A DNA stretch of 64,000 nucleotides from an uncultured Collinsella sp. (GCA_902493515.1 CABUPE010000007.1:1-64000), one strand, 5' to 3'; positions 17,374 to 25,829 are shown, counted from the stretch's first letter. Numbers and translations are program-made. The notes: a model not told the origin generated them from the sequence alone.

Positions 17374-18105
17374 ATGGCAGACATGATCGAGATCAAGCAT
17401 CTCAACAAGTGCTTTGGCGACCTGCATGTGCTCAAAGATATCAATCTCACCGTCAAGCGCGGCGAGAAGCTCGTAATGATCGGGCCTTCCGGCTCGGGTA
17501 AGTCGACGCTCATCCGTTGCGTCGATTATCTGGAGGAGCCCACGTCGGGCGAGGTCGTCATCGACGGTACGCCGCTCACCAAAAAGAATCACCTGGAGAT
17601 GGCTCGCAAGTACAGCTCCATGGTGTTTCAGCAGTTCAACCTGTATCCCAACATGACGGTGCTGGGCAACCTGACGCTCGCGCCCATCAAGCTGCAAAAG
17701 AAGAGCAAGGAGGAGGCGACCGAGATCGCCATCGCCGCGCTCAAGCGCGTTGGCATGGCGCATAAGGCCGGCGAGTATCCGCAGAATCTCTCGGGCGGTC
17801 AGCAGCAGCGCATCGCCATCGCCCGTGCCCTGTGCACCAAGCAGCCCATCATCCTGTTTGACGAGCCGACCTCGGCGCTCGACCCCGAGATGGTCCAGGA
17901 GGTTCTGGACGTTATGATTGAGCTCGCGCAGGAGGACATCACCATGATCTGCGTGACGCACGAGATGGGTTTTGCGCGTCAGGTGGCCGACCGCGTCATC
18001 TTTATGGAGGACGGCCGCATTCTGGAGGAGGGCACGCCCGAGCACTTCTTCGATAACCCCGAGAACCCGCGCTGCCGCGAGTTCCTGTCCAAGATTCTGC
18101 ACTAG
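17374..18105 (+). CDS. Polar amino acid ABC transporter ATP-binding protein (GlnQ type)
   Basis: This 243-residue ATPase powers import of an amino acid together with the next three genes. Walker A is GPSGSGKST, the Q-loop is FQQFNLYPNMT, the signature is LSGGQQQR, Walker B is IILFDEP and the switch histidine is in VTHEMGFAR. FNLYPNMTVLGNL and MGFARQVADR are typical of the glutamine/glutamate/cystine subfamily. GGGAAGGGA precedes ATG 17374. Substrate cannot be decided from sequence alone. Confidence 0.93.
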   Translation: MADMIEIKHLNKCFGDLHVLKDINLTVKRGEKLVMIGPSGSGKSTLIRCVDYLEEPTSGEVVIDGTPLTKKNHLEMARKYSSMVFQQFNLYPNMTVLGNLTLAPIKLQKKSKEEATEIAIAALKRVGMAHKAGEYPQNLSGGQQQRIAIARALCTKQPIILFDEPTSALDPEMVQEVLDVMIELAQEDITMICVTHEMGFARQVADRVIFMEDGRILEEGTPEHFFDNPENPRCREFLSKILH

Positions 18106-18113
18106 GCGCGGTG

Positions 18114-18989
18114 ATGGACATGACGGATATGACAAGGACGGCCGTGTCGCGCCGTTACTTTTTGCAGCTGGCGGGCGCCGGTATGCTTGCGCTGACGGGG
18201 ATCGCGCTTGCCGGTTGCGGCAACTCCACCAGCGGCGAGGACTCCGACAAGGGGTCTAAGCTTGCGGCCATTAAGTCGCGTGGCCATCTGAATGCCGGCG
18301 TTAAGAAGGACGTTCCCGGCTACGGCTATTACGACACCGCCAAGGGCCGCTTTGAGGGCATGGAGGTCGATTTGTGCTACCAGATCGCCGCTGCCGTCTT
18401 TGGCGTGAGCTACAAGGAGGCCCGCGCCCAGGAGCTTGTCGAGTTTACCGACGTAACGCCCAAGACACGCGGCCCGCTGATCGATAACGGCCAACTCGAC
18501 GTGGTCGCGGCGACCTACACCATCACCGACGAGCGCAAGAAGAGCTGGGATTTCTCGACGCCGTACCGCACCGACTACGTGGGACTCATGGTCAAGAAGC
18601 GTTCGGGCTTTACCTCGATTGAGGACCTGGACGGCAAGGTCATTGGTGTGAGCCAGGGTGCCACCACGCAGGGCTTGATCGAGCAGATGATCAAGGACAA
18701 CGGCTTTAGCTGCAAGCCAGAGTTTAGGGCCTTTAGCGGCTACCCCATCATCAAGAGTTCGCTCGACGCCGGCAATATCGACGTCTTTGCCATGGACCGC
18801 TCCACGCTGGCCGGTTACATGAACGAGACCGTTGAGCTGCTGCAGCCCGAGGTCAAGTTTGGCGAGCAGGGCTACGGCGTGGCGACCAAGAAGGGCTGCG
18901 ACCTTTCGGCCGTGGTCGATCAGGTGATTTGCGATCGCCTGGCCGACGGCTGGCTCGACCAAGAGGTCAAGACCTGGGGTCTTGTATAG
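18114..18989 (+). CDS. Amino acid ABC transporter substrate-binding lipoprotein
   Basis: This is the extracellular receptor of the importer. The N-terminus has SRRYFLQ followed by a hydrophobic stretch and lipobox ALAGC (Cys35), which looks like a twin-arginine-type lipoprotein signal. The mature part (about 255 residues) is a bacterial solute-binding family 3 domain: LAAIKSRGHLNAGVKKDVPGYGY, GFEGMEVDLCYQIA-like core, DVVAATYTITDERKKSWDFSTPY and DGKVIGVSQGATTQ. The start is uncertain: GTG 18111, ATG 18114 and ATG 18120 are all possible and none has a strong RBS. It begins 8 bases after the ATPase stop. Confidence 0.9.
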   Translation: MDMTDMTRTAVSRRYFLQLAGAGMLALTGIALAGCGNSTSGEDSDKGSKLAAIKSRGHLNAGVKKDVPGYGYYDTAKGRFEGMEVDLCYQIAAAVFGVSYKEARAQELVEFTDVTPKTRGPLIDNGQLDVVAATYTITDERKKSWDFSTPYRTDYVGLMVKKRSGFTSIEDLDGKVIGVSQGATTQGLIEQMIKDNGFSCKPEFRAFSGYPIIKSSLDAGNIDVFAMDRSTLAGYMNETVELLQPEVKFGEQGYGVATKKGCDLSAVVDQVICDRLADGWLDQEVKTWGLV

Positions 18990-19014
18990 GCGCATCGTCC
19001 AAGGAAGGAATCAA

Positions 19015-19761
19015 ATGCTCGAAGGATTATTTGACGCCGACCGTTGGTCGACGACATTTCAAAACATGGGGCCCTTCTGGGAGGGCTTTGGCGTGACGCT
19101 GCAGGTGGTCGTTGCCGGTCTGCTGCTGTCGCTGGTGCTGGGCACGCTGCTGGGCGTGTTCTCTACCACTCGCTCGCGCGTGCTGCGCGCCATAAGCCGC
19201 GTGTACGTGGAGTTTTACCAGAACACCCCGTTGCCCGTACAGGTGCTCTTTATGTACATGGCCGGTCCGCAGTTTTTACAGGCCATAACCGGTGCCGACC
19301 AGCCGGTGCGCATCGCGCCGTTCGTGCTGGGCTTCTTGGGCGTGGGTCTGTATCACGCGGCCTACATTTCGGAGGTCATCCGCACTGGTATCGAGGCGGT
19401 TCCACGCGGTCAGATGGAGGCGGCCCAGAGCCAGGGCTTCACCCGTGCGCAGGCGTACTGGTACATCGTGCTGCCCCAGACATTCAAGATCATTCTGCCG
19501 CCGCTGTGTAACCAGGCGCTCAACCTGGTCAAGAACACGTCGGTGCTGGCGCTTGTGGCCGGCGGCGACCTTATGTACCGTTCCGACAACTTTGTGAGTC
19601 TGTACGGTTACCTGCAGGGATACATCGTCTGCTGCCTTATGTACTTCATCATCTGCTTTCCGCTCGCCATGCTGGTACAGTGGCTCGAGCGCCGCTCCAA
19701 GGAGCGTCCGCGCGGCGTGAGCCTGGCCGAGCTGGGGCTCGACAACGTAGAGGAGGCCTAG
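19015..19761 (+). CDS. Amino acid ABC transporter permease (HisM/GlnP type), first
   Basis: The 248 residues have the usual membrane helices and the EAA loop of amino acid importers (VPRGQMEAAQSQGFTRAQAYWYIVLPQTFKIILPPL). The N-terminal half includes TLQVVVAGLLLSLVLGTLLGVFS and YVEFYQNTPLPVQVLFMYM. AAGGAAGGA precedes ATG 19015. It pairs with the second permease to form the channel. The soluble C-tail (ERRSKERPRGVSLAELGLDNVEEA) is short and charged. Confidence 0.92.
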   Translation: MLEGLFDADRWSTTFQNMGPFWEGFGVTLQVVVAGLLLSLVLGTLLGVFSTTRSRVLRAISRVYVEFYQNTPLPVQVLFMYMAGPQFLQAITGADQPVRIAPFVLGFLGVGLYHAAYISEVIRTGIEAVPRGQMEAAQSQGFTRAQAYWYIVLPQTFKIILPPLCNQALNLVKNTSVLALVAGGDLMYRSDNFVSLYGYLQGYIVCCLMYFIICFPLAMLVQWLERRSKERPRGVSLAELGLDNVEEA

Positions 19762-19764
19762 CGC

Positions 19765-20403
19765 ATGGAAATCTTCAACGCGACCAACCTGCTCTACATT
19801 TGGGGCGGCTTTGTTAAGACGATCGAGATCTCGGCGCTGTCGATCTTTTTCTCGCTCATCTTTGGCACGGTGCTGGCGCTCGTTAAAAGTTATGCGTCCC
19901 GCCCGTTCCGTATTTTGGTGAGCGCCTATATCGAGCTGTTCCGTTGCACGCCAAACCTGCTGTGGATCCTGTTTATCTACTTTACGGTGCAGGGTTTGGA
20001 CATTGTGATTTCGACCATCGCCTTTACGCTGTTTACCAGCGCTGTTATGGCCGAGATTGTGCGCGGCGGCCTCAACTCGATTCCGCGCGGCCAGTTTGAG
20101 GCGGCGCAGAGCCAGGGCTTCGGCTTCTTTGCCACCATGCGCTACATCATTCTGCCGCAGACGTTTAAGACGATCATTCCGGCGCTGTTTAGCCAGTGCA
20201 CGACCGTCATCAAGGACAGCTCGTATCTTTCGGGCATTAACGTGGCCGAGCTCATGTACACGGCCAACGTCGTGATGGCCCACGCGATCGATCTGTCGCA
20301 GGTGCTTATGCTCTACGGCCTGGTTTTCGCGATGTACTTTGTGCTCAACTTTGGTATCTCGCTGCTGGTCCGAGCGTATCAACGTCGTATTGTGGCAGCG
20401 TAG
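19765..20403 (+). CDS. Amino acid ABC transporter permease, second
   Basis: The 212-residue partner permease starts 3 bases after the first. Its EAA loop reads IPRGQFEAAQSQGFGFFATMRYIILPQTFKTIIPALF, nearly the same as in its partner, so the two probably arose by duplication. Two dissimilar permeases per operon is common for polar amino acid importers. A small family E palindrome follows the stop codon. Confidence 0.92.
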   Translation: MEIFNATNLLYIWGGFVKTIEISALSIFFSLIFGTVLALVKSYASRPFRILVSAYIELFRCTPNLLWILFIYFTVQGLDIVISTIAFTLFTSAVMAEIVRGGLNSIPRGQFEAAQSQGFGFFATMRYIILPQTFKTIIPALFSQCTTVIKDSSYLSGINVAELMYTANVVMAHAIDLSQVLMLYGLVFAMYFVLNFGISLLVRAYQRRIVAA

Positions 20404-20436
20404 AATGTGACAAAGGGACTGTCCCTTTATCACATA
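20404..20436. repeat. Family E palindrome
   Basis: ATGTGACAAAGGGAC and GTCCCTTTATCACAT are complementary except for one pair. It lies directly after the permease stop codon and before the RBS of the next gene. Confidence 0.6.
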
Positions 20437-20451
20437 GAGAAAGGAATCGCG

Positions 20452-21075
20452 ATGAGCGATCTGGAGAATAAGAAGAATCCTGTGGTCATTACCATCGCGC
20501 GCGACTTTGGCGCCGAGGGCCACGAGATTGGTCGTATCCTCGCCGATGAGCTGGGGATTCCGCTGTACGATAACGAGCTGCTGGTGCGTGCTTCGCTGCG
20601 CGCGGGCGAGTCGCTCGACAAGATGGCCGCCTACGACGAGCGCCTGGCCGTGGAGAACATGGCGTTTCTGCCCGACCGCTACGATGCGCGTTCGTACTCG
20701 GACAAGTTGTTCCAAAAGATGAGCCAGGTGATTTTGGATCTGGGTGAGACCGAGAGCTGCATTATCGAAGGCCGTCTGTCCGATTATCTGCTGCGCAACA
20801 ACCCCAACCACATCGCCGTGCTGGTGACTGCGCCCTTTGAGGACCGCGTCGAGATCGTGCGCAAGAAGCGTGGACTTAACAAAAAGAAGGGCGCCAAGCT
20901 GGTCAAGCAGCAGCAGAAGGCGCGCGAGGCGTTCTATAAGCGCTACAGTGCCGGAAAGTGGAAGATGACGAGCGGCAAGGACATCGTCGTCAACCGCGCC
21001 AAGCTGGGCCGCGAGGGTTGTAAAGACGTTATCGCCGCTGCCTACCGCTACAAGGTGGCACAGCTCGAAGGCTAG
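20452..21075 (+). CDS. Cytidylate kinase-like family protein
   Basis: The 207 residues match the AAA-type cytidylate-kinase-like family (PF13189) rather than true Cmk. The N-terminus VVITIARDFGAEGHEIGRILADELGIPLYDNELL contains the degenerate P-loop (DFGAEGHEIG) seen in this family. Later parts include CIIEGRLSDYLLRNNPN and a basic helix (RKKRGLNKKKGAKLVKQQQKAREAFYKRYSAGKW) close to the usual RID/lid region. Function of the family is not settled; it may phosphorylate a nucleotide or another small molecule. AGAAAGGA supports ATG 20452. It may be cotranscribed with the amino acid transporter. Confidence 0.8.
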   Translation: MSDLENKKNPVVITIARDFGAEGHEIGRILADELGIPLYDNELLVRASLRAGESLDKMAAYDERLAVENMAFLPDRYDARSYSDKLFQKMSQVILDLGETESCIIEGRLSDYLLRNNPNHIAVLVTAPFEDRVEIVRKKRGLNKKKGAKLVKQQQKAREAFYKRYSAGKWKMTSGKDIVVNRAKLGREGCKDVIAAAYRYKVAQLEG

Positions 21076-21083
21076 CTGACCAA

Positions 21084-21119
21084 AACCACCACAAAGGGGA
21101 CAGGCACCTTTGCGGTGGT
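21084..21119. repeat. Family E palindrome after the kinase-like gene
   Basis: ACCACC-CAAAGG and CCTTTG-GGTGGT pair with one internal mismatch around GGACAGGCA. It carries the GGGGACAGG core typical of the family. Confidence 0.55.
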
Positions 21120-21133
21120 AGGGCGATCGGCAT

Positions 21134-21175
21134 AGAAAAAGTCCCCGCCGGGCGTGTGCTCGACGGGGACTTTGC
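21134..21175. terminator. Bidirectional terminator between convergent genes
   Basis: AAAGTCCCCG and CGGGGACTTT are perfect arms around a 16-base loop, with A-rich and T-rich flanks. It serves the kinase-like gene (plus) and nfnB (minus). Confidence 0.85.
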
Positions 21176-21201
21176 CGTTTGATGGCTAACGCTGTAGGTG
21201 A

Positions 21202-22611
21202 TTACTCGCCCAGCAGGCTCTTGGTGATGGAAGCGGCGGCCTTCTTGCCGGCGCCCATCGCCAGAATGACCGTAGCGGCACCGGTGACGATGTCGCCGCC
21301 GGCCCAGATGCGGGGATCGGTGGTCTGGCCGGTCTCCTCGTCAGCGACGATGTAGCCCCACTTGTTGAGCTCCATCTTGCCGCCGATCTTCTTTGCGAAG
21401 GGGTTGGCGTTGGTGCCGATAGCCGAGATCGCGACGTCGCAGGGAATCTCCTCGATGGCGCCCTCGATGGGCACCGGGCGACGACGACCGGACTCGTCGG
21501 GCTCGCCGAGCTCCATCTTCTGGACCTTGACGGCGCATACGGAGCCGTCCTCGCCAGGGACAAACTCGAGCGGGGAGACGAGCGGCAGAACCTCGACGCC
21601 CTCGGCCTTAGCGTGGTGCAGCTCGGCGCGACGGCAGGGCATCTCGTCCTCGGTACGGCGGTAGGCGATGATGGCGTGCTCGGCGCCCAGACGCTTGGCG
21701 GTACGGACGGCGTCCATAGCCACGTTGCCGCCACCAAAGACGACGACGTTCTTGCCGTGTTTGGTGGGAGTGTCGTACTCGGGGAACTTGTTGGCCTTCA
21801 TCAGGTTCACGCGGGTGAGGTACTCGTTCGCGAAGAAGACGTTGGGCAGGTTCTCGCCGGGGACGTTGAGGAACTTGGGCAGGCCAGCGCCGGTCGCCAC
21901 GTAGATGGCGTCGAAGCCCTGCTCGAACAGCTCCTCGGCCGTGGCCATGTTGCCCACGACGGAGTTGTACTCAAACTTGACGCCCATGTCCTCCAGGCCG
22001 TCAATCTCGCGCTTGACGACTGCCTTGGGCAGACGGAACTCGGGGATGCCGTAGACCAGCACGCCGCCGCCGGTAAAGAAGGCCTCGAAGACGGTGACGT
22101 CAAAGCCGTTGCGGGCGAGCTCGCCGGCGCAGGTGATGCCGGACGGGCCGGAGCCGACGACGGCGACCTTCTTGCCGTTCTTGGGGGCCATCTTGGGCGT
22201 GGAGGCGAGCTCGGGGCGATCGCCCAGGAAGCGCTCGAGCTGGCCGATGGCCACAGGCTCGGACTTCTTGCCGCGGATGCACTTGCCCTCGCACTGGTTC
22301 TCCTGCGGGCAGACGCGGCCGCAGATGGCGGGAAGCATGGAGTCCTCGCGGATGGTATCGAGAGCGCCGCCGAAGTCCTTCTCGCGGATCTGCTCGATAA
22401 AGCGGGGGATGTTGATGTTGACGGGGCAGCCCTCAACACAGAACGGTTTCTTGCAGTTGAGGCAGCGCTCGGCCTCGGCCAGCGCCATCTCCTCGGTGAA
22501 GCCCTTGTCGACGGGGCGGAAGTCGCAGGCGCGCTCGGCAGCCGGCTCCTCGTTATCGGGGGTGCGGGGCGACTTCATATCGGCAACGAAACGACCGTTA
22601 ACTAGTGGCAT
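21202..22611 (-). CDS. nfnB: NfnB-type large subunit (annotated in the family as NADPH-dependent glutamate synthase)
   Basis: The 469-residue flavoprotein resembles GltD/GltA-type oxidoreductases. N-terminal cysteines CLNCKKPFC, CPVNINIP, CGRVCPQENQCEGKCIRGKK bind two iron-sulfur clusters. Two Rossmann motifs follow: VAVVGSGPSGITCAGELA for FAD and VVFGGGNVAMDAVRTAKRLGA for NADPH. Next to an NfnA-like gene and with no glutamate synthase large subunit in the window, it most likely forms the bifurcating NADH-dependent ferredoxin:NADP+ oxidoreductase. It starts within the last 10 bases of nfnA. The alternative, a homotetrameric glutamate synthase-like enzyme, cannot be excluded from sequence alone. 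Confidence 0.85.
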   Translation of the reverse strand: MPLVNGRFVADMKSPRTPDNEEPAAERACDFRPVDKGFTEEMALAEAERCLNCKKPFCVEGCPVNINIPRFIEQIREKDFGGALDTIREDSMLPAICGRVCPQENQCEGKCIRGKKSEPVAIGQLERFLGDRPELASTPKMAPKNGKKVAVVGSGPSGITCAGELARNGFDVTVFEAFFTGGGVLVYGIPEFRLPKAVVKREIDGLEDMGVKFEYNSVVGNMATAEELFEQGFDAIYVATGAGLPKFLNVPGENLPNVFFANEYLTRVNLMKANKFPEYDTPTKHGKNVVVFGGGNVAMDAVRTAKRLGAEHAIIAYRRTEDEMPCRRAELHHAKAEGVEVLPLVSPLEFVPGEDGSVCAVKVQKMELGEPDESGRRRPVPIEGAIEEIPCDVAISAIGTNANPFAKKIGGKMELNKWGYIVADEETGQTTDPRIWAGGDIVTGAATVILAMGAGKKAAASITKSLLGE

Positions 22612-23441
22612 GCGCAGCTCTTTTCCTCATAGGCCTTGAGGGACTCGCCCTCTTCGGAACGGTAAGCGGCCTGGCGGGCACGAAGGTCATCCCAGTCGAC
22701 CAGGGTGGCATCGAAGTCGGGGCCGTCGACGCAAGCGAACTTGGTCACGCCGCCCACCTCGACGCGGCAGCAGCCGCACATACCGGTGCCGTCAACCATG
22801 ATGGGGTTGAGCGACGCGGTGATGGGGGTGTCGTACTTCTGGGCGGTGAGGGTCGAGAACTTCATCATCGGAACGGGGCCGACGCAGAAGACCTGGCTCA
22901 CGGCCTTGTCCTGCAGCAGGCGCTCCAGCGGAGCGGTGACAACGCCCTGCTCGCCGTAGGAGCCGTCGTTAGTGGTGATGTGGATGTGGTCCTCGTCGAG
23001 GAGCTCGCGGAACTGGTCCTCCATGAGCAGGAGGTCCTTGGTGCGGGCGCCCATGATGGCGTGCACCTCGTGGCCGGTCTCGACCAGGTGCTTGGCGACC
23101 GGGAAGGCAATTGCCAGGCCGACGCCGCCGCCAATGACGGCGCAGGGGCCCTCGGCCATCTCGGTGGGAACGCCCAGCGGGCCCACGACGTCGCGCAGCG
23201 ACTCGCCGGCCTCGTAGGTGGACAGCATCTCGGTGGTCTTGCCGATCACCATGAAGATGAACTCGACCCAGCCCTCGTCACCGTTCCAGCCGGCCAGGGT
23301 AAACGGGACGCGCTCGCCCGTCTCGTTGGCGCGAACCATGAGGAACTGTCCAGCGTGCGCATGCTTGGCGATTGCAGGCGCCTCGATGCGGAACTTGAAC
23401 ACCTTCTCCGAGAACTGCGTCTTCTCCAGGATCTTATACAT
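22602..23441 (-). CDS. nfnA: NfnA-type small subunit (sulfide/dihydroorotate dehydrogenase-like FAD/NAD-binding protein)
   Basis: The 279-residue protein has a ferredoxin-reductase-type FAD domain (AGQFLMVRANETGERVPFTLAGW), an NAD-binding domain (CAVIGGGVGLAIAFPVAKHL) and a C-terminal [2Fe-2S] site (GTGMCGCCRVEVGGVTKFACVDGP). This is the PyrK-like layout of NfnA, which oxidises NADH in flavin-based electron bifurcation. Together with nfnB it should couple NADPH, NADH and ferredoxin pools; ferredoxin is also the likely partner of the Ech hydrogenase at 40-46 kb. Confidence 0.85.
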   Translation of the reverse strand: MYKILEKTQFSEKVFKFRIEAPAIAKHAHAGQFLMVRANETGERVPFTLAGWNGDEGWVEFIFMVIGKTTEMLSTYEAGESLRDVVGPLGVPTEMAEGPCAVIGGGVGLAIAFPVAKHLVETGHEVHAIMGARTKDLLLMEDQFRELLDEDHIHITTNDGSYGEQGVVTAPLERLLQDKAVSQVFCVGPVPMMKFSTLTAQKYDTPITASLNPIMVDGTGMCGCCRVEVGGVTKFACVDGPDFDATLVDWDDLRARQAAYRSEEGESLKAYEEKSCACH

Positions 23442-23546
23442 AGAACCCCTCTCTTGTTAGGGCTGCCGAACCGTGCCTCCACGGAAATGGACGGTAGCCC
23501 GAATAAAACCGTACGCGCACAGGCGTTGTGCAGACATACGGTGCAA

Positions 23547-23552
23547 ATTATA
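23547..23552 (-). promoter_or_regulatory. Putative -10 box for nfnAB
   Basis: On the minus strand TATAAT reads 23552 to 23547, about 105 bases upstream of nfnA. The leader in between is not obviously structured. Confidence 0.4.
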
Positions 23553-23615
23553 CCCTCATGGACATGTCGCTTACGTGTGTCTTTGGCAGGTGGGAGCAGG
23601 GTTTATCCACTTTGG

Positions 23616-23650
23616 CCTACCAAATAGGGGCAGGTTTATTTTGGTCAGCC
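23616..23650 (+). repeat. Family D repeat, degenerate copy
   Basis: CCTACCAAATAGGGGCAGG followed by TTTATTTTGG and CAGCC resembles the family D element at 12665-12708 but its arms are imperfect. It lies about 160 bases from a second family D copy in the same gap. Confidence 0.5.
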
Positions 23651-23664
23651 TTATCGGGTAAAAC

Positions 23665-23712
23665 GGCAAAGGGGGCCGGCCTCGGTTTATGATGAGGCCG
23701 GCCCCCTTTGGG
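23665..23712 (-). terminator. Strong terminator downstream of pth
   Basis: Arms at 23668-23683 (AAAGGGGGCCGGCCTC) and 23694-23709 are perfectly complementary over 16 bases with a 10-base loop. On the minus strand the second arm ends in TTT after a GC stem, and it lies downstream of pth. Confidence 0.8.
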
Positions 23713-23775
23713 GTGTTGCGTGCATATGGCGGCGCAGGGTTTATTGCGATGCGCTCACTGTGGCGTTTCCGCAGA

Positions 23776-23817
23776 TAAAACCTGCCAAAATAAACATCCC
23801 TAAATGGTAGGTTTTAG
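23776..23817 (-). repeat. Family D repeat overlapping the pth stop codon
   Basis: Read on the minus strand it is CTAAAACCTACC, then ATTTAGGGATG, TTTATTTTGG and CAGGTTTTA, closely matching 12665-12708. The TAA of pth (23814-23816) is within its first arm, as for purF at the other copy. Confidence 0.7.
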
Positions 23818-24443
23818 TGCTTGCCGTTGGCGGAGGCGGCGCCGTTGACGTGGTCGCGGGCATAGACCACGCCGTGCACGATCGCCAGGCCGGCGGCGTC
23901 GGCCGCGCGGGCGCAGGTGTCCTGGAAATCCTCGGTCTCGCGGGCGCGCAGCTGCTTAAGCACGTAGTCGGCGACGGCCATCTTGCCGGGAGGGTTGCCG
24001 ATGCCGGTGCGGATGCGGCTGAAGTCGCGGCTGCCCATCTTGTCGATGATGGAACGCAGGCCGTTGTGGCCGGCGTGGCCGCCGCCCACCTTGACGCGCA
24101 CGTCGCCGGCGGGAATATCGAGCTCGTCGTGGATTACGAGCAGCTCCTCGGCCTTGATCTTGTACTCGCGACAGAGCTTGGAGATGGGGCCGCCCGAGGT
24201 ATTCATGTACGACTGCGGCTTGACCAGCACAATCTGCCGCTTGCCTCCCTCTTCCTCGGGGTCGTTGATGTTGATGAGCGCGACCTCGGCACCGGCCTGG
24301 TTTTTCCAGTACGTGACGCCGGCCTGACGGGCCAGCTCGTCGATTGCCTTAAAGCCGGCGTTGTGGCGGGTCTCGGCATACTCATCGCCCGGGTTGCCAA
24401 GTCCGGCAACCATGCGAATCTTAAGCGGCTGTGCAGCTGCCAT
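23814..24443 (-). CDS. pth: Peptidyl-tRNA hydrolase
   Basis: Pth frees tRNA from dropped-off peptidyl-tRNA. The 209 residues show GLGNPGDEYAETRHNAGF with the catalytic histidine in TRHN, VKPQSYMNTSG, VIHDELD and GGGHAGHNGLRSI. Length is slightly above the 190-residue norm because of the C-terminal tail (GAASANGKH). It is transcribed with prs behind it on the same strand, but a large inverted repeat lies between them. The stop codon sits in a family D repeat. Confidence 0.95.
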   Translation of the reverse strand: MAAAQPLKIRMVAGLGNPGDEYAETRHNAGFKAIDELARQAGVTYWKNQAGAEVALININDPEEEGGKRQIVLVKPQSYMNTSGGPISKLCREYKIKAEELLVIHDELDIPAGDVRVKVGGGHAGHNGLRSIIDKMGSRDFSRIRTGIGNPPGKMAVADYVLKQLRARETEDFQDTCARAADAAGLAIVHGVVYARDHVNGAASANGKH

Positions 24444-24560
24444 ATTTGTCCTCCGTTACACAAAAAGTTTAATCAACGACAAAGGCTACCACGCTCGCCG
24501 AAGCCGAGACTTCGTTTCAGCGAAATCCCACCAGACAAAAGCGCGGCCGCGGCAGGGCGA

Positions 24561-24638
24561 GCCGTCGGAGCAGAAGAAACCCCCGCGCGACCCTTGTGAA
24601 GCAAGGGGGAGCGCGGGGGTTTCTTCTGCTCCGACGGC
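24561..24638 (-). terminator. Terminator of prs within a 28-bp perfect inverted repeat
   Basis: Arms 24561-24588 and 24611-24638 are perfectly complementary over 28 bases, with an inner CCCTTG/CAAGGG stem. Read on the minus strand (downstream of prs) the GC stem CCCCCGCGC/GCGCGGGGG is followed by TTTCTTCT, which fits a terminator; the outer extension (GCAGAAGAAA and its complement) makes the hairpin usable on both strands. Confidence 0.7.
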
Positions 24639-24666
24639 GATGCGCCGGGTTACAAGGACGATGCGA

Positions 24667-25653
24667 CTACAGCGCGAAGTCGCCGCCGACGAGCGTGGAG
24701 ACGGGCTCCTCGTGGTAAACGGCGGAGATGGCCTGAGCGAACTCCTCGGCGACCGAGATGGTCTTGATCTTGCCGCCGACCTCAACGGGAATGGCGTCGG
24801 TGACGAGGCACTCGACGATCGGGGCGTCGTTCAGACGCTCGATGGCCGGACCGGAGAAGATGCCGTGGGTGGCGCAGACGTAGATGTCGCCAGCGCCCAT
24901 AGCCTTGAGCTCCTTGACGTTGGCGCACAGGGTGCCAGCGGTGTCGATCATGTCGTCGTTGATGATGCAGGTCTTGCCCTTGATGTCACCGATGATGCCC
25001 ATGACCTCGGCGGCGTTGTGGCGCGGACGGCCCTTGTGGGCGATGGCCAGGTCGCAGCCGAGCATGTCGGACAGCTTCTTGGCGGCCTTGGCACGACCCA
25101 CGTCGGGGGAGACGACAACCAGGTTGTCGGTGTCGAAGTGCATGTTGTTGTAGTACTGGCCAAACAGCGGCAGCGCGGACAGGTGGTTAACCGGGATATC
25201 AAAGAAGCCCTGGATCTGGCCCTGGTGCAGGTCGAGGGTGATGATGCGGTTGACGCCGGCGCGCTCGAGCAGGTTGGCGACGAGGCGGGCGGTGATGGGC
25301 TCGCGCGGGCCGGCCTTGCGGTCCTGGCGGGCATAGCCGTAGTGGGTGATAACGGCGGTGATGGAGCGGGCGGATGCGCGCTTGGCAGCGTCGGTGGCGA
25401 TGAGCAGCTCCATGAGCATGTCGTTAACGTTGCCGCCGGCCACGGACTGAATCAGGAAGACGTCGGCGCCGCGGACGGTCTCGTCGTAGCGGGCGTAAAT
25501 CTCACCATTGGCGAACTGCTTTAGCGTAAGGCCCGAAAGCTCGACCCCAAGGTACTCAGCAATCTTCTGAGCGAGGGGACGGTTGGAGGAACCGGAATAC
25601 ACGCGGATGGACTTGCGCATATTCTCCGACTTCTCGGGATCATTAATCGGCAT
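24667..25653 (-). CDS. prs: Ribose-phosphate pyrophosphokinase
   Basis: Prs makes PRPP from ribose 5-phosphate and ATP; PRPP feeds PurF and nucleotide, His and Trp synthesis. The 328 residues show YSGSSNRPLAQKIAEYLG, the ATP-site segment ITHYGYARQDRKAGPREPITARLVANLL, LDLHQGQIQGFF and the PRPP loop INDDMIDTAGTL. AAGGAGAAGG precedes the start. A -10-like TACAAT is seen 45 bases upstream (minus strand). Confidence 0.96.
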   Translation of the reverse strand: MPINDPEKSENMRKSIRVYSGSSNRPLAQKIAEYLGVELSGLTLKQFANGEIYARYDETVRGADVFLIQSVAGGNVNDMLMELLIATDAAKRASARSITAVITHYGYARQDRKAGPREPITARLVANLLERAGVNRIITLDLHQGQIQGFFDIPVNHLSALPLFGQYYNNMHFDTDNLVVVSPDVGRAKAAKKLSDMLGCDLAIAHKGRPRHNAAEVMGIIGDIKGKTCIINDDMIDTAGTLCANVKELKAMGAGDIYVCATHGIFSGPAIERLNDAPIVECLVTDAIPVEVGGKIKTISVAEEFAQAISAVYHEEPVSTLVGGDFAL

Positions 25654-25697
25654 TACCCTTCTCCTTTATATCGAATGCCATATAGATGCCTTGTTGC

Positions 25698-25703
25698 ATT
25701 GTA
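25698..25703 (-). promoter_or_regulatory. Putative -10 box for prs
   Basis: TACAAT on the minus strand, 44 bases before the prs start. It lies between the glmU terminator and prs, implying that prs has its own promoter. Confidence 0.4.
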
Positions 25704-25794
25704 ACCGCGCGGCGGGGTTTATCGAGTCTTGATAACGTCTTTACCGTCAACGGACACGAACCGACCACTCATCCGGCCACGCAGGTCAGCATAG

Positions 25795-25829
25795 AAAAAG
25801 GAGCCGTCCCCCATGGGAACAGCTCCTTA
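25795..25829 (-). terminator. Terminator after glmU
   Basis: On the minus strand AAGGAGCTGTTCCC pairs with GGGGGACGGCTCC around AT and is followed by TTTTTC. It separates glmU from prs. Confidence 0.88.

Noticed and set aside
19276..20811. A long minus-strand frame across the two amino acid permeases
   Set aside because: The permeases on the plus strand are unmistakable and have good ribosome binding sites; the minus frame is low-complexity (His, Gln, Arg-rich) with no family features.
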